Shown here in pieces: positions 43,558-52,185 of a stretch of 64,000 nucleotides of DNA. Made by a program: the position numbers and the translations under genes. The DNA is from UBA4582 sp002389265 (GTDB lineage: Bacteria > Pseudomonadota > Gammaproteobacteria > Pseudomonadales > Azotimanducaceae). Location: NCBI GenBank assembly GCA_943788825.1, contig CALSRT010000002.1:992001-1056000 (forward strand), given 5' to 3'. Each line of letters starts with the position of its first letter. Positions within the stretch are counted from its first letter, which is position 1. Under the pieces are notes generated by a model. That model did not search any database. It saw nothing but the letters and a program-made list of their open reading frames with translations, and had not been told where the DNA came from.

Positions 43558-44493
43558 ATGATTGAATTACGGCATTTAAAAACCCTGGTCGCCTTGCGCG
43601 ACACTGGCAGTCTTGTGGAGGCTGCTGATCGTCTATTCCTGACTCAGTCCGCATTATCGCATCAACTAAAAGACCTGGAAGAGCGCCTGAATTGCTCTTT
43701 GTTCGTCCGTAAAACGAAACCGCCGCAATTTACCAGTGCTGGGCGGCGCTTGTTGGTACTCGCCGACGAGGCGATCCCCCAATTTAAAAATGCGGAGCGG
43801 GACCTGGCGCGGCTGGCAGGCGGCGAGGCCGGTCGTTTGCATATTTGTATAGAGTGTCATAGTTGCTTTCAATGGCTGATTCCCTGTATCGATCGCTATC
43901 GAGGCAACTGGCCTGAGGTTGAGTTGGATTTGACCGGTGGGTTCAATTTCGCACCTCTACCGGCGCTGGTTCGAGGCGATCTTGATCTGGTCATCACCTC
44001 CGACCCCATCAGTCTGCCTGGTATCGAGTATGTGCCGCTGTTTTGTTATGAGGCATTGCTTGCGATAGACAAGCATCATGTCCTGGCAGGTAAAGGATTT
44101 GTTGAACCCGCTGACCTAGCCAACCAGATATTGATTACCTACCCTGTGGAGCGTGATCGGCTCGATGTGTTTACCGGTTTTTTGGACCCGGCGGATGTTG
44201 ATCCTCAGGAAGTGCGTACGGCAGAATTGACCCCGATGATGGTGCAGTTGGTCGCCAGTGGCCGTGGGGTTGCGTGTCTACCTAACTGGGCATTAACAGA
44301 ATACACGAAGAATGGGACGGTTTTGGCGAAAAAGATGGGCGAGGCGGGTCTCTGGTCCACCCTTTATGCTGCGATTCGAGAGGATCAGCAGGAGGCGCCG
44401 TTTATGGAGGATTTCTTGGCCACTGCGATTGATACTTGCTTCACCCATTTGCAGGGTATTCGACGGGTCAGCAAGATTGATGGCGCCGTTTGA
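43558..44493 (+). CDS. metR: LysR-type regulator MetR
   Basis: The 311-residue LysR-type regulator controls methionine genes using homocysteine as signal. The N-terminal helix-turn-helix reads MIELRHLKTLVALRDTGSL through LTQSALSHQLKDLEERL. The effector domain has the MetR-specific IECHSCFQWLIPCID, LVITSDPI, and ITYPVERDRLDVFTGFL. The match is good along the whole length. A MetR box lies upstream. Likely targets in this window are not adjacent. Confidence 0.93.
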   Translation: MIELRHLKTLVALRDTGSLVEAADRLFLTQSALSHQLKDLEERLNCSLFVRKTKPPQFTSAGRRLLVLADEAIPQFKNAERDLARLAGGEAGRLHICIECHSCFQWLIPCIDRYRGNWPEVELDLTGGFNFAPLPALVRGDLDLVITSDPISLPGIEYVPLFCYEALLAIDKHHVLAGKGFVEPADLANQILITYPVERDRLDVFTGFLDPADVDPQEVRTAELTPMMVQLVASGRGVACLPNWALTEYTKNGTVLAKKMGEAGLWSTLYAAIREDQQEAPFMEDFLATAIDTCFTHLQGIRRVSKIDGAV

Positions 44494-44515
44494 TATTCAG
44501 GGTCTGCGAGCAGGC

Positions 44516-44585
44516 ATCGTTAGTCAGAAATCGTTAGTCAGAAATCGTTAGTCAGAAATCGTGAGTCGGAAATCGTGAGTCGGAA
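44516..44585. repeat. five 14-bp tandem repeats after metR
   Basis: The first three units are ATCGTTAGTCAGAA and the last two ATCGTGAGTCGGAA, without gaps. The array begins 22 bases after the metR stop. Confidence 0.95.
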
Positions 44586-44588
44586 ATG

Positions 44589-44617
44589 AAAAAACCCTGG
44601 GAGAAATTCTCCCAGGG
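44589..44617 (-). terminator. intrinsic terminator (minus strand)
   Basis: Eleven-base arms CCCTGGGAGAA/TTCTCCCAGGG pair perfectly around one central base. On the minus strand the stem is followed by six T. It ends the structured region downstream of the PNPOx gene. Confidence 0.85.
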
Positions 44618-44856
44618 CTTCGTCAACGTATGGAGAGCTAAACTCCGAGTTAAGTTATTGGCTAAAATAACCCGAAGGCTCCCCGCATAGACTGACTGTC
44701 GATGGGATCACCTCCTTTTACGTTTCAGGGTACCGATCGGCGTATTGGACGGTCCCCCTGGTTAGAGCGACCAATACGGCGGTAGGCATAAAGCCTAATT
44801 CCCGAGCAAGGAAAACATAACCCAGCAGCATCCTGCTGTAAAGCCCTGATCAGGGC
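44618..44856 (-). ncRNA. candidate structured RNA with multiple GGA motifs
   Basis: Reading the minus strand from the PNPOx stop, successive hairpins are visible: GCCCTGATCAGGGC (44843-44856), AGCA-GGATGC-TGCT (44824-44837) with CAGGATG at its loop, TAGGC/GCCTA (44783-44797), CGTATTGG/CCAATACG (44741-44778), a UUCG tetraloop near 44672-44684, GTTATT/AATAAC (44654-44671) and AACT/AGTT (44641-44651). The terminator at 44589 follows. Six GGA motifs lie in the body and a seventh in the terminator stem. This suggests a small RNA or structured 3' UTR, perhaps binding CsrA/RsmA. No GacA-type box was seen, and a 37-codon frame starting at the GGATG overlaps it. Confidence 0.45.
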
Positions 44857-45437
44857 ACCAAATATTTTACCGTCCAAAGCCCGTCTTGCAGTGAGAAGAC
44901 ACGCCGATCGTGGATGCGGTCCTCCCGATTTAAATCGAGCATCTCAACACGGTTGGCGATGAGTTCAATACCACCGACGTCGGCGGGCGCCTGCATATCA
45001 TCAACCTTGTAGGATTGCTTGAGTCGTTGGATTTCGTTGGCGAGCTGTTCTCTAGATTCAATTTCACTGCTCTGCGGTGCCATTTCCTGATAGAGATAGT
45101 CCAGGTACTTGCTGCCCTGGGGCCGGCGTTGCCAGGTTTGTTTAACGATTTCCCGGTCGAGGGGCTGCATCGTGCCCTGGATTCGATACTGGCGTTGCAT
45201 GCTGGTATACCAGAGCAGCAGCTCATAATTGGCGCCTTGCTGGAACAGTTGCCATTTGGGACTTGTGCGATTCAGAAACAAGACCACGTGGCGGTCGGTG
45301 ATCTCACGCAGTACCAGGGTGCGAACGGATGCCTGCCCATCTTTATCCGCCAGTGCCAGGAAACAGGTGTCGGCGTTACTGTCGCCTTGCTTACGGGCCT
45401 CTGCGCGGTCGTTCATGATATTCGTTAGCGGATTCAC
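44850..45437 (-). CDS. pdxH: pyridoxamine 5'-phosphate oxidase-like protein
   Basis: The 195-residue protein belongs to the PNPOx flavin family, which oxidises pyridoxine or pyridoxamine phosphate to PLP. LALADKDGQASVRTLVLREI, FLNRTSPKWQLFQQ and LLLWYTSMQRQYRIQGTM are in the FMN-binding core. A C-terminal dimerisation segment (DRIHDRRVFSLQDGLWTVKYLVP) resembles PdxH but ends YLVP in place of the usual RLxP. The gene name is therefore tentative. The GTG start has AGAGG six bases upstream. Confidence 0.75.
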   Translation of the reverse strand: MNPLTNIMNDRAEARKQGDSNADTCFLALADKDGQASVRTLVLREITDRHVVLFLNRTSPKWQLFQQGANYELLLWYTSMQRQYRIQGTMQPLDREIVKQTWQRRPQGSKYLDYLYQEMAPQSSEIESREQLANEIQRLKQSYKVDDMQAPADVGGIELIANRVEMLDLNREDRIHDRRVFSLQDGLWTVKYLVP

Positions 45438-45548
45438 GGTTTGCCTCTGGTTGATGATGTAGCAGTGTTTTGGTCTTGTCGCGTCAAATTTTTAGCTCGG
45501 AAGCTGGCGCCCGGTGTGAATTACCGTGCGCGCGGCTCAGGTTTGATT

Positions 45549-46241
45549 TCATGAGGTCTGGTTCGACTCCAGCGTTCCTGTGAGAGAGGCGCGCTGGGAC
45601 ACCTCAATCCAGTTTTGATCAGGGTCCATAATAAAGGAAATTCTGGCGGTAGTGCCCAACGTCGTCGGCGGCCGAGCCTCCGCGCCGCCGCGAGCCAGGA
45701 AGTCCTCGTGTTCTTTATCGACGTTCCAGACCTGGACCGTAATATAGCGGTAGCCTAAACCTTGCATGCCTGTGGCGGGTACGTGCTGCGGGTTCTCGAC
45801 CAGAAAGAGCAATGTGGTACCCCATCGAAAACAATCATTGCTGATTTGCTCGATTTGCAGCACGTCTCGGTAAAACGTCGAGAACCGCGAGATTGAGGTG
45901 ACTTCCAGGCGGATGCCGATATGTGTGATGCCTTGATAGCCTGCAGGTACCAAAATCACTTGATTGCCATCCGGGTCTTGGAACTGAGTCGGCTCATTTA
46001 TATCCTCGCGAGCGATCAGCAACGTCTGATAACCGGAGGGAGGTGCGTCATTTATTGGATTGCGACTGTGGTTGAGCTTGAAGATAGAGCCGTTCAGGCT
46101 GTGTCGATGCTGTTGGCTGCCGCCCCCGAGTTTCAGCAGCTCCTCAAAGGGCAAGCCAACCTGATGCTGCCAGAAATCAAGCTGGTCCTCTCTGTTATTG
46201 GTATAGATACCGATATCAATACAGGGTTTGGCTAGGTGCAT
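45549..46241 (-). CDS. two-module VOC-family protein
   Basis: The 230-residue protein contains two glyoxalase/bleomycin-resistance/dioxygenase (VOC) modules, about residues 5-100 and 104-215. Each starts with a beta strand carrying a potential metal-binding residue (KPCIDIGIYT; ITHIGIRLEV) and ends with a strand such as DPDGNQVILV or DPDQNWIEVSQ. Family members include glyoxalases and extradiol dioxygenases. The reaction is unknown. It is followed by a small hypothetical gene upstream on the same strand. Confidence 0.78.
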   Translation of the reverse strand: MHLAKPCIDIGIYTNNREDQLDFWQHQVGLPFEELLKLGGGSQQHRHSLNGSIFKLNHSRNPINDAPPSGYQTLLIAREDINEPTQFQDPDGNQVILVPAGYQGITHIGIRLEVTSISRFSTFYRDVLQIEQISNDCFRWGTTLLFLVENPQHVPATGMQGLGYRYITVQVWNVDKEHEDFLARGGAEARPPTTLGTTARISFIMDPDQNWIEVSQRASLTGTLESNQTS

Positions 46242-46294
46242 GGCTGTCCTTTGGTTTCAGGTTTTATTGTTGGTCTTTGTGTCGTCATGGGGTG

Positions 46295-46606
46295 TCAGGT
46301 AGTCCTGGGCAGCGTCAGGCTGGTCAGTTCGACGCTGCTTGCAAGCAGTCGGGCAGTAATGGTTTCAGACTGGTACTCAATAATGGCTTCTATGTATTCG
46401 TGCCACTCATAGTCAGTCTGCACCGTACTGCTGAGCCTCAGCGTAATCGGATCCTGTGAGCTGCTGGCGCTATCTCTGAGCAGGCCATTGATCCGCAGCT
46501 CCGCACTGGGCTGGCTGTTAGGCTTCAATTCGGCAGCGGCGGTCATGGTTGAGAATGTTAGGCTCAGTTGAGCGCCCCGATAGTCTGTCTGTATCTGTTC
46601 CTGCAT
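46295..46606 (-). CDS. hypothetical protein
   Basis: A 103-residue soluble protein of unknown family with no membrane segment. It is rich in Thr, Ser and Glu, with alternating hydrophobic positions that suggest beta strands (QLSLTFSTM, AELRINGLL, ITLRLSSTV, ITARLLASSVELTSL). There is no clear ribosome site. It precedes the VOC gene on the same strand by 53 bases, so the two may be co-transcribed. Confidence 0.5.
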   Translation of the reverse strand: MQEQIQTDYRGAQLSLTFSTMTAAAELKPNSQPSAELRINGLLRDSASSSQDPITLRLSSTVQTDYEWHEYIEAIIEYQSETITARLLASSVELTSLTLPRTT

Positions 46607-46792
46607 GATGTTGGCACGTCTTGATGGATGTTCATCCCGCGGGATGGTGATCTACTGGGTATCATAGCGTATTCGACGCAGGCTATGTCAGGGGGCTGAT
46701 TCTGCGAGTTAATGCGGCGATTCTCAGGGCTTATGGCTATAAACCCGTAGGCCTTTACAGTATGATTGCCGCGCAAGTTTATGGAGCAGGTT

Positions 46793-46963
46793 ATGAGTCA
46801 AAAAGACGATATGAAAGCCAATGCAGTAAAGCTACAGAAGGGTTTGAAGAAACTCGGTGATAAGCGGGTTGTGGCCTTGTCTGTCCACAAGTCGAAAGAA
46901 TTGATTGCGGAACTGGAGGTTACAGTCGCCAAACTCGTGGAGCAGATCGACGCTTTGAGCTAG
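46793..46963 (+). CDS. small basic helical protein
   Basis: The 56-residue product (from the ATG at 46793) is lysine-rich and predicted helical, ending ELEVTVAKLVEQIDALS with coiled-coil spacing. AGCAGG lies just upstream, and a TATGAT hexamer at 46761-46766 could be a -10 box. No family was recognised. Confidence 0.5.
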   Translation: MSQKDDMKANAVKLQKGLKKLGDKRVVALSVHKSKELIAELEVTVAKLVEQIDALS

Positions 46964-47101
46964 CGCTTAAATTAGCGCGCTTGAATAAAGCAGCACTGAG
47001 AGTATATGACGCCTGCGGTTAAGGGTTGATAGGATCAGGAAGCGGTGCCTGAGACAGGAGTCTTGGGCGTTTGTGCTGGAACACAGTGGAGATACTAAAC
47101 G

Positions 47102-47926
47102 ATGCTGGAGCTGACACCGGTTGCCGGTGCCTTGGGCGCCGAGGTTAAGGGAATTGATTTGTGCGGACCGCTGGATCAAAGCCACTATAACGCCTTGAAT
47201 GAGGCCTTGCAGAAGTATGAGGTGTTGTTTTTTCGCGATCAGGCCATGTCACCGGCCCAGCATGCGGCACTGGCTAACCTGTTTGGCTCCCCACAGCTCC
47301 ATCAAGCCTATCCGCACGTGGAAGGCTATCCGCAGCTGACGATCCTCGAGAACGACGAGGCCAATCCTTCAAAGATTGAGAAGTGGCACACGGATATGAC
47401 ATTCCGCGCCAAGCCGCCGCTGGGTTCGATTTTACATGGTGTTGTTATTCCTGCTAAAGGCGGCGATACCTTGTTCGCTAGCATGTCAGCAGCTTATGAA
47501 GGATTGTCAGACAAGCTACAGCATTTTCTGGGTGGCTTGACTGCGATTCATGATTTTAGCTACGGCTTTAAAGAGAGTCTCGAGGAGCCCGGCGGCCGAG
47601 AACGGCTGGCCGGAATGGTCCTGGATAATCCGCCTCAAGAACATCCCGTTATTCGTACGCACCCCCTATCGGGAAAGAAGGGACTGTTTGTCAACGGCTT
47701 GTTCACGTCGGCCATCAAGGATATGAAGCCGCGAGAGAGTCGCGCGCTTCTTGATTTTCTGATCACCCACATGGAAAGCCCAGAATACAGTTGCCGTATG
47801 AACTGGCGCGTGAATTCTGTGGCGTTTTGGGATAATCGAATCACCCAACATCGGCCCATCAACGATTACTGGCCGCAGCATCGTAAGATGCAACGCATCA
47901 CGATTGATGGTGACCGACCGTTCTAG
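47102..47926 (+). CDS. TauD/TfdA-family 2-oxoglutarate dioxygenase
   Basis: A 274-residue Fe(II)/2-oxoglutarate oxygenase of the taurine-dioxygenase family. The iron ligands are His96 and Asp98 in EKWHTDMTF and a distal His in ITQHRPINDY; the oxoglutarate Arg is in MQRITIDGDRPF. VLFFRDQAMSP and GALGAEVKGIDL are family segments. Members release sulfite from sulfonates or oxidise other substrates; which one is used here is unknown. No sulfonate transporter is adjacent. Confidence 0.88.
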   Translation: MLELTPVAGALGAEVKGIDLCGPLDQSHYNALNEALQKYEVLFFRDQAMSPAQHAALANLFGSPQLHQAYPHVEGYPQLTILENDEANPSKIEKWHTDMTFRAKPPLGSILHGVVIPAKGGDTLFASMSAAYEGLSDKLQHFLGGLTAIHDFSYGFKESLEEPGGRERLAGMVLDNPPQEHPVIRTHPLSGKKGLFVNGLFTSAIKDMKPRESRALLDFLITHMESPEYSCRMNWRVNSVAFWDNRITQHRPINDYWPQHRKMQRITIDGDRPF

Positions 47927-47941
47927 GTGGTTTTGCCCGCC

Positions 47942-48808
47942 TTAGTGCATGTGTTTCAACAGATCTTGTAGGTCCTGAATAAATGCCAGAGGCTGATCCA
48001 GAAAGACATGGTGATGCGCCTTCGGGATCCCTTTGATTCGGTTCGCCGGCAGCAAAGATTCGAGCAGTAGCCGCGTCTCAGCCGGGTAAAATCGACTCAA
48101 TTCGCCGTAGATAATCCCCACAGGACAAGTGATGGCTGTCACCATGGTCGTCGCGTCAGGCAGTGGTGGTTGCTGATCTGCCACCATCTTGGCAAATAGC
48201 GCCTGATCAAGTTTGAAACTATAACCTGACTCGCTGGGGCGCAATGAGTGTCGAGCGATATGCGTAAGGATATAATCGTTGGCGCAGGGCTGTGGTGGCC
48301 GCAGGCGAAATCGACGCATGCCTTGTGCCAGTGAGGGATAGTAACGAGTTTGTGACTTGGGCGCAGGCGGTGCCTCTCGCGTTCCCCGATGCGGGGTGAT
48401 GGAGGAATCAACCAGGACCACGCCGCCCAGGACGCTGCCCTGTTTAAAACCGGCAATTCGAGTCATGGTGCCACCAAAGCTGTGACCCACCACGACGGTG
48501 TCTTCGCCAAGTGCCTGGGCCACCTTGATAATCTCCAGCGCAAAGGTGCTGGCGGAGTAATGTTGACGATGGTCGCTGTCACCGGCACCACTCATATCCA
48601 TGGCCGCTACGCGATAGTTGTTGGTAAACGAAGGCGCAATAAAATCCCACCAATGACTGTGTGCGCCGTACCCGTGGACGAACAGCAGGCCCGGAGTCGA
48701 AGCATGGATGTTCCATGCCCGATAAGCGATACGCGCGCCGTTGACCAAGACCTGGTGCTCAGTCGTCGGGGCAGAGATATTCTCTGTGAACCAGTTAGGT
48801 GCTTCCAT
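47942..48808 (-). CDS. alpha/beta-hydrolase
   Basis: The 288-residue protein has LLFVHGYGAHSHWW (oxyanion region), a nucleophile Ser in VVVGHSFGG, an acid residue probably in IIYGELSRF, and a His in KAHHHVFLDQP. It resembles epoxide-hydrolase or haloalkane-dehalogenase-like esterases in fold but has Ser, so it is a serine hydrolase. The substrate is unknown. The ATG at 48808 was chosen because TATAAT sits seven bases upstream of it and no ribosome site exists, which implies a leaderless message. Confidence 0.78.
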   Translation of the reverse strand: MEAPNWFTENISAPTTEHQVLVNGARIAYRAWNIHASTPGLLFVHGYGAHSHWWDFIAPSFTNNYRVAAMDMSGAGDSDHRQHYSASTFALEIIKVAQALGEDTVVVGHSFGGTMTRIAGFKQGSVLGGVVLVDSSITPHRGTREAPPAPKSQTRYYPSLAQGMRRFRLRPPQPCANDYILTHIARHSLRPSESGYSFKLDQALFAKMVADQQPPLPDATTMVTAITCPVGIIYGELSRFYPAETRLLLESLLPANRIKGIPKAHHHVFLDQPLAFIQDLQDLLKHMH

Positions 48809-48815
48809 GGCGCGG

Positions 48816-48821
48816 ATTATA
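48816..48821 (-). promoter_or_regulatory. -10 box for a leaderless hydrolase transcript
   Basis: The minus strand reads TATAAT, seven bases, then the ATG, so transcription would start at or next to the start codon. The -35 region is weak. Confidence 0.4.
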
Positions 48822-48903
48822 GCTGAATTTGGCTGAATGTTACTTTCTCGAGCGAGGCTGGCATATACTGCTGTGACCAAGTGACTCAGACAACAAGCGA
48901 CTG

Positions 48904-50025
48904 ATGCCCATGCGCAAGAAGAATCCGTGGAATAACACTACTGCCTTGGTGGCGATCCTGTTTGCCTTCTTGGTAGGAATCATCGGCGCGTTAGCGCTTC
49001 GTCAGGACACGCGTGCGGTAGCTACCCAGGCGCAGAGTTCTGAACTTGCCAAGGTTCATTGGCGGGTGCCCGTTGCGTTTGGAACCAACTTGCCGGCGTT
49101 AGGGGACAACATTCTGCACGTCGCAACGAGCCTGGCGCGAGCCTCTGCTGAGCGTATCCAATTTCAGGTCTTTGAGCCAGGGATGCTGCTACCTGTATTC
49201 AGTATCACCGAAGGTGTGCGAGATAATAAGATCCCGGCGGGCTACACATGGCTGGGTTACGACTCGGGCAAGATTCCGGCGACGCCTCTGGTGTCTGCTG
49301 TACCGTTTGGTATGGAGCCTTGGGAGTTTACTGCCTGGTACTATGATGATGAGGGTCAGGCTTTGACTGAGGCTCTTTACGCGCCTCACCAGGTACACCC
49401 AATTCTGTGCGGTATCATCGGTCCAGAAACCGCGGGTTGGTTCAGGCATACCATCGACTCATTGGATGACTTTCGTGGACTCAAAATTCGCTTTGCCGGA
49501 CTTGGCGGGGTTGTCTTACAGAAGCTTGGTGCGTCCGTCACCATGCTGCCCGGTGGCGAAATATTCCAGGCACTGGAAAAGGGCGCCATTGACGCCACAG
49601 AATATTCGCTACCGGTGGTTGATCAAATGTTGGGCTTCGACCGGGTAGCAAAATATAATTATTTTCCCGGCTGGCACCAGACTTTTACAGCTGCGCACTT
49701 GGTGGTGAACCAGGCGGTTTGGAATCAATTACCCGACGCAGACCAGGCGATGATTGAAATGGCTTGTGCCGCTGGCGTAATTCGCAACTTGTCCCGCGGT
49801 GAAGCCCTGCAGGGTAAAGTGATGGCGGGCTTCTCAGCCAAGGGTGTGACGCCGATGAAGTTCCCCCTGCCAATACTCAAAGAATTGCAGCTCGTGACTA
49901 ACGAGGTAATGCAGGAGGAGGCAGACAAAGATGCTGAGTTCGCGAAAATTTGGGCTTCGCAGAAAAAATTTCTTAAGACCTACCGGCTCTGGAAAGACAA
50001 CGCCTATTTGCCGAGAGACTTTTAA
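48904..50025 (+). CDS. dctP: TRAP transporter substrate-binding protein
   Basis: The 373-residue protein is a DctP-type receptor that delivers an organic anion to a TRAP transporter. An uncleaved-looking or signal-like hydrophobic segment (ALVAILFAFLVGIIGALAL) is at the N-terminus. The core has DDFRGLKIRFAGLGG, AIDATEYSLPVVDQMLG and PGWHQTFTAAHLVVN. The group resembles those for lactate/pyruvate-like or aromatic substrates, but the ligand cannot be read. It begins a three-gene operon. Confidence 0.9.
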   Translation: MPMRKKNPWNNTTALVAILFAFLVGIIGALALRQDTRAVATQAQSSELAKVHWRVPVAFGTNLPALGDNILHVATSLARASAERIQFQVFEPGMLLPVFSITEGVRDNKIPAGYTWLGYDSGKIPATPLVSAVPFGMEPWEFTAWYYDDEGQALTEALYAPHQVHPILCGIIGPETAGWFRHTIDSLDDFRGLKIRFAGLGGVVLQKLGASVTMLPGGEIFQALEKGAIDATEYSLPVVDQMLGFDRVAKYNYFPGWHQTFTAAHLVVNQAVWNQLPDADQAMIEMACAAGVIRNLSRGEALQGKVMAGFSAKGVTPMKFPLPILKELQLVTNEVMQEEADKDAEFAKIWASQKKFLKTYRLWKDNAYLPRDF

Positions 50026-50028
50026 TCG

Positions 50029-50589
50029 ATGCTGCTATTACCCCACACAAGGTTTTCGCGCCGAGTAGATAACGCGGTGAGTCGATTTGGTCGGTACTTG
50101 TCTGTTGTCTGGCTGGTACTGCTGGTCGTGATCGTTCTGAATGTTGTCATGCGCTATCTTTTCAGCGAGGGTCGGATTGAGTTTGAAGAGATCCAGTGGC
50201 ATCTGTACGCTATCGGCTTTTTATTTGGTCTGTCGGTTGCCTATAGTTCTGACTCTCACATACGGGTCGATGTGGTGCGCGAACGACTCAGTCCACAGAC
50301 TCAAGCATGGGTTGAATGGTACGGTATTCTCTTGTTGTTGTTGCCATTTATTATCCTTGTGCTCTGTGCCGCGGTGCCCTTGGTAGGCTATTCCTATGCT
50401 AACAGCGAGGTCTCGCAAGCGCCTGGCGGTCTAGGTTATCGTTGGCTGATCAAGGCCTGCCTACCTTTAAGCTTTATGTTACTGCTGGTCACGACTATCG
50501 CCCGCTTGAGTCGGGTGAGTTGCTACTTGTTCGGCTGGCCGGGCGAGCGTCAGGCATCCACCGTCGCTGGCGACATGGAGAGCGTTTAA
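50029..50589 (+). CDS. dctQ: TRAP transporter small membrane subunit
   Basis: The 186-residue protein has four membrane segments, as DctQ subunits do (for example LVWLVLLVVIVLNVVMRYLF-like first helices and LLLLPFIILVLCAAVPLVGY). RIEFEEIQWHLYAIGF and SSDSHIRVDVV are characteristic. It lies four bases after dctP and its stop overlaps dctM (TAATG). Confidence 0.88.
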   Translation: MLLLPHTRFSRRVDNAVSRFGRYLSVVWLVLLVVIVLNVVMRYLFSEGRIEFEEIQWHLYAIGFLFGLSVAYSSDSHIRVDVVRERLSPQTQAWVEWYGILLLLLPFIILVLCAAVPLVGYSYANSEVSQAPGGLGYRWLIKACLPLSFMLLLVTTIARLSRVSCYLFGWPGERQASTVAGDMESV

Positions 50590-51956
50590 TGTCGGCGGGT
50601 GACGTTTTATCAGTCCTGATGTTTATGGCTTTCATCGGTCTGATATTCTCCGGTTTTCCGGTCGCTTGGGTCTTGGGGGGGCTCGCCGTTGTCTTCACAG
50701 CGTTGGGCATCATCGCCCAAGTGGATATGGGCCTGCCTGTCTTTGTCAGCTGGGACTACAGTACGCTGGTGGTGGATCGGATTTGGGACATCATGAACAA
50801 CTGGGTGTTGGTGGCACTTCCCATGTTTGTCTTTATGGGCTTGATGCTCGATCGTTCGGGTGTTGCCCAGCGCTTGATGATTAATGTTGCGCGTTTGTTC
50901 GGTGGTATCCGTGGCGGTATGGCGGTGACGGTTGCGCTCATTGGCATACTGTTGGCGGCCTCAACAGGCATTATTGGCGCTTCTGTCGTATTGTTGGCCT
51001 TGCTGGGTTTGCCGCAAATGCTGGCCCTGAACTATAAGCCTGAACTCGCGGTCGGTACGGTTTGTGCTGTGGGAACCCTGGGGATTTTGATTCCCCCCAG
51101 TATTATGCTGGTGTTGATGGCGGATCGATTAGCGATGCCTGTGGGAGACTTGTTTCTTGGCGCATTAATACCTGGCCTCATGCTGGGTTCACTGTTCGTG
51201 GCTTATATTCTGATTTATGCCTACATCAATGCCGATGCTGCGCCGGTGCCTAAAGATCATCAGCCGGTAAATGCGAAGTTGGTGCTGGATGTGTTTTTGG
51301 CGATCCTGCCACCAGCGGCATTGATCATCGCAGTCTTAGGCTCGATATTTTTTGGCATTGCCACGCCGACGGAAGCCGCCGGTGTTGGCGCCTGTGGCGC
51401 AACACTACTGGCCTGGTTTAATCGGCAGTTGAGTGCTCAAGTGCTGGGTCAGGTGCTGAACGAAACCACACGAACCACAGCCTATATTTTTGCCATATTC
51501 CTTGGGGCCACGGCCTACTCCTTGGTTCTTCGAGGACTCGGTGGCGATGAGTTGATCGCCGGAGTCCTTCAAAGCTTACCCTTTGAGCCAACGGGTATCG
51601 TGATCGCGATTCTGTTATTTACCTTCATTTTGGGGTTTTTTCTCGATTGGATCGAAATCACGTTAATTATTTTGCCGTTGGTGAGTCCTGTGGTGTCGAC
51701 ACTGGGCTTTGATCTGGTGTGGTTCACGGTGCTGTTTGCGGTTTGTTTGCAGACATCGTTCCTGACGCCGCCCGTGGGCTTCGCCATTTTTTACCTGAAG
51801 GGCGTGGCGCCGGCTGGTATCTCAGTGGCGACCATTTATCGGGGTGTCATACCCTTTGTCTTACTTCAGTTGCTGGGTCTTGGGCTGATTTTTGTTTGGC
51901 CAGACCTCGTAGTGTGGCTACCATCCCAAGCTTATCCGCTTGACGCGACAAAATAG
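50589..51956 (+). CDS. dctM: TRAP transporter large membrane subunit
   Basis: The 455-residue protein is the DctM pore-forming subunit of the TRAP system. Family segments include MFMAFIGLIFSGFPVAWVLGG, GGMAVTVALIGILLAASTGIIGASV, LGILIPPSIMLVLMA, and PTEAAGVGACGATL. Around twelve membrane segments are expected. Its ATG at 50589 overlaps the dctQ stop codon; earlier in-frame codons would read into dctQ. The system takes up an organic acid driven by sodium. Confidence 0.92.
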   Translation: MSAGDVLSVLMFMAFIGLIFSGFPVAWVLGGLAVVFTALGIIAQVDMGLPVFVSWDYSTLVVDRIWDIMNNWVLVALPMFVFMGLMLDRSGVAQRLMINVARLFGGIRGGMAVTVALIGILLAASTGIIGASVVLLALLGLPQMLALNYKPELAVGTVCAVGTLGILIPPSIMLVLMADRLAMPVGDLFLGALIPGLMLGSLFVAYILIYAYINADAAPVPKDHQPVNAKLVLDVFLAILPPAALIIAVLGSIFFGIATPTEAAGVGACGATLLAWFNRQLSAQVLGQVLNETTRTTAYIFAIFLGATAYSLVLRGLGGDELIAGVLQSLPFEPTGIVIAILLFTFILGFFLDWIEITLIILPLVSPVVSTLGFDLVWFTVLFAVCLQTSFLTPPVGFAIFYLKGVAPAGISVATIYRGVIPFVLLQLLGLGLIFVWPDLVVWLPSQAYPLDATK

Positions 51957-52118
51957 CGCACGTCTTTGGGGCATCGCCTCAAATTAGTGCGTTAACTTTA
52001 GCTTTCCTAGTGGCGTCAGGTTGAACGCGCCCCTTAGGTGGGCGATAGTTGTCCGATATCCCCAGAGCTCATCTAATAAATCCATGTAAAACAGTGTGTT
52101 AAATATACCTTCCAGTTT

Positions 52119-52135
52119 TTGGCATCAACCTTGCT
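52119..52135 (+). promoter_or_regulatory. sigma-54 promoter of amt
   Basis: TTGGCATCAACCTTGCT matches the -24/-12 consensus TGGCAC-N5-TTGC with GG at 52121-52122 and GC at 52133-52134, at the required spacing. Transcription would begin near 52146. A degenerate GCGCC/GGTGGGC dyad near 52027-52045 could be an NtrC site, but it is weak. Confidence 0.7.
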
Positions 52136-52185
52136 GTGTCAACGCCATCAAAGTTAATTTTTAAAAGAACCTGGAGGGGCTCATT

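Noticed and set aside
44704..44719. Fragment of a 16S rRNA gene on the plus strand
   Set aside because: Only the last 13-15 bases match; the rRNA sequence that should precede them is absent, so it is a stand-alone anti-16S segment.
46564..46776. 70-codon minus-strand frame ahead of the small hypothetical gene
   Set aside because: It overlaps the start of the better-supported frame at 46295-46606 and has no ribosome site or motif.
50442..50588. Upstream start for dctM
   Set aside because: It lies wholly inside dctQ; the TAATG overlap at 50587-50591 gives the natural coupled start.
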